Of a stretch of DNA of 64,000 nt, positions 42,112-48,875 are shown one piece after another. The first letter of the stretch is position 1. Each line of letters begins with the position of its first letter. Location: positions 1 through 64,000 of the forward strand of contig NZ_JAGEMM010000001.1 of assembly GCF_017921815.1 (NCBI RefSeq). Direction: 5' to 3'. Under the pieces are notes generated by a model. That model was not told where the DNA came from. It searched no databases and was given only the letters and a program-made list of their open reading frames with translations. The position numbers and the translations under genes are program-made. Origin of the DNA: Microvirga antarctica. GTDB taxonomy: Bacteria > Pseudomonadota > Alphaproteobacteria > Rhizobiales > Beijerinckiaceae.

Positions 42112-42396
42112 ATGAAGATGATTGCGACAAAATCAATGACTTACGCGACTCGGCGACTTAACGCCGGGGACGTCTTTGATGCAAAGCCGCGCGACGCGCG
42201 CATCCTGCGGGCCGTGAAAAAGGCCAGGTACGACGCCGCGACCGATTCTGACGAGGCGATAGGACACGACGCCGCGAGGCCGGCTGATCTCGCCGAGCTT
42301 CGGGTTGAGTACGAAAAGCTGGTCGGCAAGCGCCCGTTCATGGGTTGGGATGCTGCCACGCTGCGCGAGAAGATCGCGAACCGGACCGAGGGCTGA
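42112..42396 (+). CDS. Hypothetical head-region protein
   Basis: A 94-residue protein from ATG 42112, with a GGAGGTG ribosome-binding site five bases upstream; GTG 42106 overlaps that site. It contains TYATRRLNAGDVFDAKPRDA and ends with FMGWDAATLREKIANRTEG, which resembles a small SAP/LEM-like helical tail. It lies between capsid and portal genes. Possibly a capsid-associated or decoration protein; unproven. Confidence 0.6.
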   Translation: MKMIATKSMTYATRRLNAGDVFDAKPRDARILRAVKKARYDAATDSDEAIGHDAARPADLAELRVEYEKLVGKRPFMGWDAATLREKIANRTEG

Positions 42397-42400
42397 AACG

Positions 42401-43768
42401 GTGGAAGTCTTCGGCCTCTCGATCAAACGTCGGGGAAAGGGGGCTTCACTATCGCCCGTCGACAACCGCGGTGGCTGGTGGGGGATCATTCGCGAAGCGT
42501 TCGCGGGGGCCTGGCAGCAGAATGTCGAGGTGCGGCTCGATACGGTTCTCACTTATCATGCCGTCTATGCATGCGTGACGCTGATCGCAACAGACATCGC
42601 AAAGCTACGCATAAAGCTCGTCTCGCAGGATGCCGGCGGAATTTGGAGCGAAGTCGATAGCCCCTCCTTTTCGCCAGTTCTCAGGAAACCGAACCGCTTT
42701 CAGAACCGGATCAAGTTTGTCGAACAGTGGATTGTCTCAAAGCTCATCAACGGCAACACCTACGTGCTCAAGGTGCGAGACAACCGCAATGTGGTGACCG
42801 CACTCTATATCCTCGACGCCAGCCGCGTTAAGCCGCTGGTGGCGCCGGACGGATCGGTCTTCTATGAATTGCAGCGGGACGAACTCTCAGGTGTCTCTCA
42901 AGACAATGTCACGGTGCCCGCTCGCGACATTATTCACGATACGATGGTGGCGCTTTACCATCCGCTTGTTGGCGTCTCACCTATCCACGCATGTGGTCTC
43001 GCGGCAGTCCAAGGGATCCGAATCCAGAACAATTCGGCCCAATTCTTTGGCAACGGATCCAACCCGGGTGGTATTCTCACAGCCCCGGGAAAAATCGACG
43101 AAGCTACTGCGGCGCGTCTGAAGGCCCATTGGGATGCCAACTATACCGGCGCGAATGTTGGCAAGGTCGCGGTGCTTGGCGACGATCTCAAATACGAGCC
43201 CATGAGTGTCAATGCTGTGGATGCGCAGCTCATCGAGCAGCTCAAATGGACCGCTGAAACCGTTTGTTCGTGCTTCCATGTCCCGCCTTACATGGCTGGG
43301 ATCGGGAGCATGCCCACCTACAACAACATCGAGGCGCTGAATCAGCAATACTACACGCAGTGTTTGCAAGGTCTCATCGAGTCGCTGGAGCTCTGCTTGG
43401 ACGAGGGTCTTGAACTTCCGAAGCCCTACGGCACGGAACTGGATTTGGACGGTCTCTTGCGAATGGATACCGCGACGCAGTTCCAGTCGATAGCGAACGG
43501 TATCAAAGGCGGATTTCTCGCTCCGAACGAAGGTCGGAAAAGGCTTGATCTTCCTCCGCTCAAGGGCGGCGACACGGTTTACTTGCAGCAGCAGCAGTTC
43601 AGCATCGAGGCGATCGCCGATCGTGACGCCGATAAGCCCTTCAGCAAACCGACCGAGCCCACCGCGCCATCTCCTCAAAAGGAAGAAGAGCCCTCGGCCG
43701 CGGATGCTGCCGAGCGGTTTGCCTCTGGTCTCCAGCTGAAAGCCCTACAGAGGTTCAACTATGTTTGA
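42401..43768 (+). CDS. HK97-family phage portal protein
   Basis: About 455 residues from GTG 42401, 4 bp after the previous stop. Portal hallmarks include TYHAVYACVTLIATDIAKLR, FVEQWIVSKLINGNTYVLKV, GVSPIHACGLA, the NGSNPGGIL loop, and FHVPPYMAG near the C-terminal third. It forms the dodecameric DNA channel at the capsid vertex. The C-terminal 50 residues are low-complexity (KPTEPTAPSPQKEEEPS). Its end overlaps the collagen-like gene by 8 bp. Confidence 0.92.
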   Translation: MEVFGLSIKRRGKGASLSPVDNRGGWWGIIREAFAGAWQQNVEVRLDTVLTYHAVYACVTLIATDIAKLRIKLVSQDAGGIWSEVDSPSFSPVLRKPNRFQNRIKFVEQWIVSKLINGNTYVLKVRDNRNVVTALYILDASRVKPLVAPDGSVFYELQRDELSGVSQDNVTVPARDIIHDTMVALYHPLVGVSPIHACGLAAVQGIRIQNNSAQFFGNGSNPGGILTAPGKIDEATAARLKAHWDANYTGANVGKVAVLGDDLKYEPMSVNAVDAQLIEQLKWTAETVCSCFHVPPYMAGIGSMPTYNNIEALNQQYYTQCLQGLIESLELCLDEGLELPKPYGTELDLDGLLRMDTATQFQSIANGIKGGFLAPNEGRKRLDLPPLKGGDTVYLQQQQFSIEAIADRDADKPFSKPTEPTAPSPQKEEEPSAADAAERFASGLQLKALQRFNYV

Positions 43769-44768
43769 TGTGGGCAAGATGGTGGACGCTGTCCTTGATG
43801 CCATCGACAGGCCGTTCGGTGCCTTGGCGAAGCGCTTGGACGCACTCGAAAGGCGAGAGTTGCCTGAGCTCGTTCCGGGGAAGGACGGCCGGGACGGCGT
43901 TGACGGCAAGGACGGAGCCCCGGGCCGCGATGGCCGGGATGGTTCCCAGGGATTGCCCGGTGAGAAGGGCCGTGACGGGAAGGATGGCCGGGACGGTGTA
44001 GACGGCAAGGACGGTGCTCGGGGGTGCGATGGCCGGGACGGGTCCCAGGGATTGCCTGGAGAGAAGGGCCTTGACGGTAAGGATGGCCGTGACGGCGTTG
44101 ACGGTAAGGACGGTGTGCCAGGGCGGGATGGCCGCGATGGTTCGCAGGGCCTGCCTGGAGAGAATGGCATGGCCGGGAAGGATGGCCGAGACGGCGTTGA
44201 CGGCAAGGACGGTGCTCCGGGGCGCGACGGTCTTCCCGGATTAGCCGGTGATCGGGGCAAGGACGGTCGGGACGGCATCGATGGAAAGGACGGCGCACCA
44301 GGTCGGGATGGGGAACGTGGCGTCGATGGAAAAGACGGGCGGGATGGGATTGACGGCAAGAATGGATTGGACGGTCGCGACGGCGCAGCGGGTCGCGACG
44401 GTCGCGATGGGTTCGGATTCGACGACCTGGAAATGTCGCATGATGGCGAGCGAAGCTTTTGCTTCCGTTTCACCCGAGGCGAGGAGGTTAAGGAGTTCGC
44501 GTTCTCAATTCCGGCAGTTATCTACCGCGGCGTCTTCAGGGAAGGGATGACTTACGCCATTGGAGATTCCGTCACGTGGAGCGGATCCCAGTGGATTGCC
44601 CAGAATGAAACAGCCGAGAGACCCGAGACGGGCAAGGGATGGCTGTTGGCAGTTAAGCGCGGCCGCGACGGGAAGGATGGGAAGGACGGCGGACGCGGGG
44701 AGCGCGGTCCCCAGGGAAATCCCGGACGAGACCTGACGCAAGTCGGCCCCGATGGGAGCAAGTGGTAA
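43761..44768 (+). CDS. Collagen-like phage structural protein
   Basis: A 335-residue protein. The N-terminal helix (FGALAKRLDALERRELPE) probably trimerises. About 180 residues of Gly-X-Y collagen repeats follow, with recurring GKDGRDGVDGKDG units. After that a small domain, VIYRGVFREGMTYAIGDSVT then WSGSQWIAQNE, resembles carbohydrate-binding CBM5/12 or fibre-attachment domains, and a second short collagen run ends the protein. It is inserted between the portal and connector genes, where HK97-type phages normally have none, and may form a head fibre or decoration. Confidence 0.8.
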   Translation: MFDVGKMVDAVLDAIDRPFGALAKRLDALERRELPELVPGKDGRDGVDGKDGAPGRDGRDGSQGLPGEKGRDGKDGRDGVDGKDGARGCDGRDGSQGLPGEKGLDGKDGRDGVDGKDGVPGRDGRDGSQGLPGENGMAGKDGRDGVDGKDGAPGRDGLPGLAGDRGKDGRDGIDGKDGAPGRDGERGVDGKDGRDGIDGKNGLDGRDGAAGRDGRDGFGFDDLEMSHDGERSFCFRFTRGEEVKEFAFSIPAVIYRGVFREGMTYAIGDSVTWSGSQWIAQNETAERPETGKGWLLAVKRGRDGKDGKDGGRGERGPQGNPGRDLTQVGPDGSKW

Positions 44769-45370
44769 TGGCGCTTGTAGTCGTGACCCCGGCAGTCGCC
44801 ACACGGTTGACGACGGCAGACAAGGTGATTGCGGAAGCCGGCCCTGCAGCAGCCGATATGGATGAATGCGACCTCGAAATGCTGATCGACCAAGCGTCTG
44901 CCTTGGTCTCCGGATTCTGCAATCGCGTGTTTGCCATGGAGACGGTCCAGGAAACATTCCGCAATGGGAGAAGCGGGCCTCTGATACTTCGCAGGAGGCC
45001 CGTCGTTTCGATCGACGCCGTCAAAACCGCCGGATCAATTGTCAGCAGCGCTGACGTCGATCTCGAGGCGGAGTCGGGCTTGCTGTACCGCGCCACGGGC
45101 GATTGGACCGGCCCTGTCGAGGTGACATACACATCCGGTTACATTTTGCCGGGCGAGAATGACAGCAACCTTCCGGGACTCGTGGAACGCGCCACTATTC
45201 TCGTTGCGACCGCCATCATCGCGGGACAGGCGCGAGATCCGCTGGTGAAGAGTGAGAGCGTGGAAGGCATCGGGCGAACTGACTATTTTGCCGGGTCTTC
45301 TGCTCTCACTCTCCCGCATCCTTCAGCGGAGTCGCTCCTGCAGTCCTTTGTCACTCCGACGTTGGTTTGA
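44768..45370 (+). CDS. Head-tail connector protein (gp6-like)
   Basis: A 200-residue protein from ATG 44768, overlapping the previous TAA by one base. LTTADKVIAEAG, then LEMLIDQASALVSGFCNR and the late YTSGYILPGEN, follow the pattern of HK97 gp6/SPP1 gp15-type connectors (head-tail connector I). These stack below the portal to extend the DNA channel. Confidence 0.78.
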   Translation: MALVVVTPAVATRLTTADKVIAEAGPAAADMDECDLEMLIDQASALVSGFCNRVFAMETVQETFRNGRSGPLILRRRPVVSIDAVKTAGSIVSSADVDLEAESGLLYRATGDWTGPVEVTYTSGYILPGENDSNLPGLVERATILVATAIIAGQARDPLVKSESVEGIGRTDYFAGSSALTLPHPSAESLLQSFVTPTLV

Positions 45371-45371
45371 C

Positions 45372-45713
45372 ATGCATCCCTCTCAGGCCCTTGCAGCCCT
45401 TGACCGCCAGTTGGCGTGCCACGGCCAGACAATCCGCCTTCGGCGCGGCGCGGCCTCGACGCCCACCGCAACGGCCTGCCTGAGGGCCCATGTGCGGCGG
45501 TCACGGACAGACGAGCTCGCCGGCGACGTCGCCCAGGCCTTCAGCACGGTCATCCTCTCGCCCTCGGGCCTCGCGGCTCAACGCTGGCCGGCCTGCGAGC
45601 TTCGTCGCGGCGACTTCATCACCATCGACGGCCGCCTCTGCCACGTCGAGGCGGTCGAGGCGCTCAAGATCGGCGACACGGTCGTGCGCATCGAAGTGCA
45701 GGCAAAGGGCTGA
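45372..45713 (+). CDS. Head closure / head-tail adaptor-like protein
   Basis: A 113-residue protein. It contains RGDFITIDGRLCHVEAVEAL near the end and a beta-rich composition typical of head-closure or head-tail joining proteins. Position after the connector and before the neck and tail-terminator genes supports that role. The assignment rests mainly on gene order. Confidence 0.62.
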   Translation: MHPSQALAALDRQLACHGQTIRLRRGAASTPTATACLRAHVRRSRTDELAGDVAQAFSTVILSPSGLAAQRWPACELRRGDFITIDGRLCHVEAVEALKIGDTVVRIEVQAKG

Positions 45714-45716
45714 TCG

Positions 45717-46337
45717 ATGGCGCGCCTGCAACCCGTTTCGCGGGAACTCACCATCGCCGTCTCGGCGGACCTTGCTCCGGCCGCCCAGGCGAAGCTGATC
45801 GCCGATGCCGCGCGCCAGGGACTGAAGGAAGCGCAGGCAGACAACCAATCGGCGCTCGGGCATGTCCCGGCGCATTCGACTTTCGTGAATGGAAGTAGCA
45901 GTGAGGCGCTGGAAAGCGTCAATCCCGACCGCGGCTCAATCGCGTTCGTCTTCGACGTGCAGAACCCCGTTGTGGATTGGGTGTGGGACCAGGTCGTGCG
46001 GCACTCGCCGGTTCTCACGGGCCGCTATCAACGCGCGCACCTGCTTTTTGCCGACGGCGTCGAAATGGCCGAACCCGATCCCGTGAAGACGGCCGACGAA
46101 TGGGTGGTCATGGCCGGCGTCCCCTATGCCCGCAAGATCGAGCGCGGTCTGTCCAAGCAGGCGCCCGAGGGTGTCTATGAGGCGGTCTCGGTTCTCGCCG
46201 CCCAGCGCTTCGGCAACCTCGCGCAGATCCGCTTCAGCTATCGCACGGCCGTCGCCTCCACGGCCGAGGTGGCCAAGGAGAGAAAAGCGGCCGATCGCGC
46301 GGGCCGGCAGCCTGCCATCATCATCAGGATGCGCTGA
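45717..46337 (+). CDS. Neck / tail-completion protein candidate
   Basis: A 206-residue protein. ISADLAPAAQAKLIADAA-type helix at the start, then SIAFVFDVQNPVVDWVWDQV and HSPVLTGRYQRAHLLFADG. Phage proteins with the SPVLTGRYQ segment are HK97 gp10-like neck proteins. It starts 3 bp after its neighbour's stop. Role by position and motif, not by alignment. Confidence 0.6.
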   Translation: MARLQPVSRELTIAVSADLAPAAQAKLIADAARQGLKEAQADNQSALGHVPAHSTFVNGSSSEALESVNPDRGSIAFVFDVQNPVVDWVWDQVVRHSPVLTGRYQRAHLLFADGVEMAEPDPVKTADEWVVMAGVPYARKIERGLSKQAPEGVYEAVSVLAAQRFGNLAQIRFSYRTAVASTAEVAKERKAADRAGRQPAIIIRMR

Positions 46338-46340
46338 ACC

Positions 46341-46739
46341 ATGGCCCGCAAGGCAGTCATTGAGGCCGTCACCGCGCGGCTCGCGGCGCAGTGGACCTCG
46401 TGTCCCATCATCCCGACCAATCGGTCAGGGGACCGGCCCCGGGACGGCAGCCCCTTTCTGGTGGTGCAGTTTCCGGTCGCCAACACCGCGCGGCTCACAC
46501 ACTCCGCTTACTACAGGGAGGAGGGGGCCTTTCGCATCGTCATCGCCACCGAGCGGGGCGAAGGCATGGCCACACCACTCGCCTGGGCGGACGAGCTTGC
46601 CGCCCTGTTTCGCTCTCAGCGCTTCGACGGGGTGCGGTGCAAAACTCCGGGTTCGCCGCTGATCCACGACGAGAACGACGACGGGGCCTATTTCGTGACG
46701 TCCATCGTCGTCCCGTATTTCTTCGACTTCCAGGACTGA
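46341..46739 (+). CDS. Tail terminator-like protein (DUF4128)
   Basis: A 132-residue protein. The N-terminal VTARLAAQWTSCPIIPTN, central PFLVVQFPVANTARL and C-terminal DGAYFVTSIVVPYFFDFQD are characteristic of DUF4128 proteins, which take the tail-terminator position (lambda gpU-like). The protein would cap the tail tube and join it to the head. It directly follows the neck protein. Confidence 0.75.
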   Translation: MARKAVIEAVTARLAAQWTSCPIIPTNRSGDRPRDGSPFLVVQFPVANTARLTHSAYYREEGAFRIVIATERGEGMATPLAWADELAALFRSQRFDGVRCKTPGSPLIHDENDDGAYFVTSIVVPYFFDFQD

Positions 46740-46752
46740 GCAGGAGCTATCC

Positions 46753-46986
46753 ATGGTGCAGATCACGAACAACAGCCGCCAGACCCTGACCTATGTGGTC
46801 GGCGGCACGCGCGCCAACCCCGAGCTTGCCTCTATCGCGCCGGGCGAGACCGAGACCCTCAGCATCGATCCGAACGACGCGACCCTGCGCGGCCAACGCC
46901 ATGCGGGCGTGATCTCGATCGACGCCCGGCGGCCACCACGCCCCCGCAAGGACCAGGCGCCGCAGGAGCCCGATCCGGCCGCCTGA
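46753..46986 (+). CDS. Hypothetical phage structural protein
   Basis: A 77-residue protein. VQITNNSRQTLTYVVGGTRA and ASIAPGETETLSIDP suggest a small Ig-like beta fold, followed by a Pro/Arg-rich tail. It lies between the tail terminator and tail tube genes. Possibly a tail decoration; unproven. Confidence 0.58.
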   Translation: MVQITNNSRQTLTYVVGGTRANPELASIAPGETETLSIDPNDATLRGQRHAGVISIDARRPPRPRKDQAPQEPDPAA

Positions 46987-47008
46987 TCGCCTCCACGGCA
47001 TCGTCTTC

Positions 47009-47034
47009 AAGCCCCGTCGCCCGCGGGGCTTTTT
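47009..47034 (+). terminator. Rho-independent terminator
   Basis: AAGCCCCG pairs with CGGGGCTT, followed by TTTT, in the gap before the tail tube gene. It may reduce readthrough or set expression levels within the late operon. Confidence 0.7.
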
Positions 47035-47085
47035 CATGCGCACACGGCCCTGGGCAGTCGTGATTTTCTGCAGAAGGACACCACG

Positions 47086-47565
47086 ATGGCAATCACCACC
47101 GCCACCGGCACCAAGATCTATATCGGCCCCGCCGTCACCGACACGACCGATACGATCCCTGAATTTGCGGCACTGACCCCGTGGGTCGAGATCACGCTTG
47201 TCGAGACCTATGGGGAGTTCGGCGACGAATCCTCGGCTGTGACGTTCGCTGCGGTCGGCGACGGCCGTGTCCGCAAGGCCAAGGGCGCCCGCGATGCCGG
47301 CACGCTGGCCCTGACGGTCGGTCACGACCCGCTCGATGTGGGGCAGGCCGCCATCGATGCGGCCGAGAGCACGAGCAACACCTACGCGTTCAAGGTCGTG
47401 CTCTCCGACAGCCCGTCCGATCTCTACACGGACACGGTCATCTACTTCCGCGGCCTCGTCATGTCGAAGCGCAAGAACGTCGGCGGCAACGATAACGTGC
47501 TGCGCAACACCTACAACATCGGCATCGACTCGCCGCTCCACACGATCCCGTCCGCCCTTATCTGA
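47086..47565 (+). CDS. Phage tail tube protein
   Basis: A 159-residue protein. Beta-rich, with DTIPEFAALTPWVEITLVET near the N-terminus, DAGTLALTVGHDPLDVGQAA in the middle and VGGNDNVLRNTYNIGIDSP near the end. Similar in character to lambdoid tail tube (gpV-like) proteins of alphaproteobacterial siphophages. Position between a terminator and the G/GT chaperone fits. It would polymerise around the tape measure. Confidence 0.78.
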   Translation: MAITTATGTKIYIGPAVTDTTDTIPEFAALTPWVEITLVETYGEFGDESSAVTFAAVGDGRVRKAKGARDAGTLALTVGHDPLDVGQAAIDAAESTSNTYAFKVVLSDSPSDLYTDTVIYFRGLVMSKRKNVGGNDNVLRNTYNIGIDSPLHTIPSALI

Positions 47566-47657
47566 TCGCCGGCCGGCGAGGGGCGGGGCGGTCATGTCGG
47601 GTGCCGCTCCGCCCCATTTTTCCACACCCGACGATCCGACACCGAGAAAGACACCCG

Positions 47658-48131
47658 ATGAAACTGACATCGCTCAAGATCGATACCGAGAAGCTCGAAA
47701 CCGGCGCGTGGGTCGACACCATTCCGGAGATGGGCGAGCTTCGCCTGCATGTGCGCGGCCTCAACAACGCGGATTATCGCCGGCACCAGGCCAAGCTCCT
47801 GGAGGCTGTGCCGCGCGCCAAGCGCGTCGGCGGGCGCATCGATCCGGACGAGCAGGATCGTATCGTGTCCCTCTGCCTGCTCAACACGGTCCTGCTCGAC
47901 TGGGACGGCCTCACGGATGATGACGACAAGGCCTTGCCGTACAGCCGGGACATGGCCCAGACGCTCCTCGTCGATCCGGCTTATCGCCGCTTCAGGGACG
48001 CAGTGATCTGGGCTGCCGGCGTCGTCGCCGAGGATGGCGATCTCGCCCTTCAGGACGCGGTGGGAAACTCCTCGCCTGCCTCCGCTGGCACCTCCAATGG
48101 GGCAGCCAGTCAGGGCACTACGAGCGCCTGA
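47658..48131 (+). CDS. Tail assembly chaperone G-like
   Basis: A 157-residue protein from ATG 47658. LKIDTEKLETGAWVDTIPEM, then GELRLHVRGLNNADYRRHQA, is the conserved N-terminal half of GT-type tail chaperones, followed by acidic helices. Near its end a GGGAAAC slippery heptamer lets a fraction of ribosomes shift into the -1 frame and make GT. It assists loading of tape-measure and tube subunits, as in lambda. Confidence 0.82.
   Translation: MKLTSLKIDTEKLETGAWVDTIPEMGELRLHVRGLNNADYRRHQAKLLEAVPRAKRVGGRIDPDEQDRIVSLCLLNTVLLDWDGLTDDDDKALPYSRDMAQTLLVDPAYRRFRDAVIWAAGVVAEDGDLALQDAVGNSSPASAGTSNGAASQGTTSA
48062..48068 (+). other. Programmed -1 frameshift slippery site (GGGAAAC)
   Basis: In the zero frame the heptamer reads G GGA AAC, the X-XXY-YYZ form; lambda G/T uses GGGAAAG. 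After a -1 slip, translation reads GGG AAA CTC and continues open for about 140 codons with convincing protein (LRWHLQWGSQSGHYERLIEE) to 48490. Confidence 0.8.
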
Positions 48132-48490
48132 TCGAAGAGGGCCGCGACGTGCCTGCGGCCTATCTCGACCGTCCGCTCCTCGATCCGCATCTTCAACTCT
48201 ACTGGGATGCGTTCTGGGAGCTGACGTCGGACCGGCCCGTCGGCATGAGCGTCGGGCCCATCCCGTTCTCGTCCATCGCCCGCTGGGCGCAATGCTACGG
48301 CATGTCGGCGGTCGATAACCTCGAGCGCCTGCGGGTGATCGTTCGGGCGCTCGATGGTGAAAGCCTCAAACATGGCCGGACGAAATCCGGGCGCGAGGAG
48401 CGCCTGGTGGAAGTCGCGGCCGACGACGTGGCCGGCGTGCGGTACGTTTTTCAGGGGCTTACGGCAAGGGCGCTACGCAACCGAACATAA
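48062..48490 (+). CDS. T-domain of the tail assembly chaperone (GT fusion by -1 frameshift)
   Basis: The -1 frame after the slippery site encodes GKLLACLRWHLQWGSQSG, HYERLIEEGRDVPAAYLD and LDPHLQLYWDAFWELTSDRP. No ribosome-binding site or proper start precedes it; the GTG at 48149 lies inside the conserved domain. The T part is therefore best explained as made only as GT (47658 to 48490). In lambda the GT minority product binds the tape measure and recruits tube subunits. Confidence 0.8.
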   Translation, partial: GKLLACLRWHLQWGSQSGHYERLIEEGRDVPAAYLDRPLLDPHLQLYWDAFWELTSDRPVGMSVGPIPFSSIARWAQCYGMSAVDNLERLRVIVRALDGESLKHGRTKSGREERLVEVAADDVAGVRYVFQGLTARALRNRT

Positions 48491-48501
48491 GGGACATGCG
48501 G

Positions 48502-48810
48502 TTAAGAGCATCGGTAGGCATCTCCCACCGCGTTGTGGCTCGACCACCCACTACTGAAGTCGATGAGCAGCAAGTGCGTGCCGCTGACCTCCGCCGTCTT
48601 GCTCTTGAGCTGGGCGAGCAGGCTGTCATAGCCCTGCGACGCGAGAACTCCAGTCATCAACGAGGTGGCCCTGATCTGTCCGAGGTTCTGGCAGCCCGCC
48701 ACGGCGGCCTGCTCGCGCACAATTTTCACTGACACATCGCGATCAGAACTCGAGACACACCCGGCTAACAAACCTGCCGTAGCGGCAATCATTGTAGGCA
48801 ATCGCTTCAT
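48502..48810 (-). CDS. Reversed lipoprotein moron (DUF4156-like)
   Basis: A 102-residue lipoprotein on the opposite strand to the late operon. MKRLPTMIAATAGLLAGCVS contains the signal peptide and lipobox LAGC. After it come the conserved segments AGCQNLGQI, GYDSLLAQLKSKTAEVSGTH and GDAYRCS, with paired cysteines, as in DUF4156 proteins such as YjeI. GGAGCG lies before ATG 48810. It has its own candidate promoter (48846-48872). The insertion sits between the tail chaperone and tape-measure genes, a typical site for lysogenic-conversion morons. Confidence 0.82.
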   Translation of the reverse strand: MKRLPTMIAATAGLLAGCVSSSDRDVSVKIVREQAAVAGCQNLGQIRATSLMTGVLASQGYDSLLAQLKSKTAEVSGTHLLLIDFSSGWSSHNAVGDAYRCS

Positions 48811-48845
48811 CAATCCGCTCCACCGGCACCCTGCCGATTCGAAAT

Positions 48846-48872
48846 GATATTACAAGTGTCGATAGGTTGTGA
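48846..48872 (-). promoter_or_regulatory. Candidate moron promoter
   Basis: On the minus strand TTCACA (48867-48872) and TAATAT (48846-48851) are 15 bp apart just upstream of the reversed lipoprotein gene. The spacing is short, so strength is uncertain. Confidence 0.4.
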
Positions 48873-48875
48873 ACC

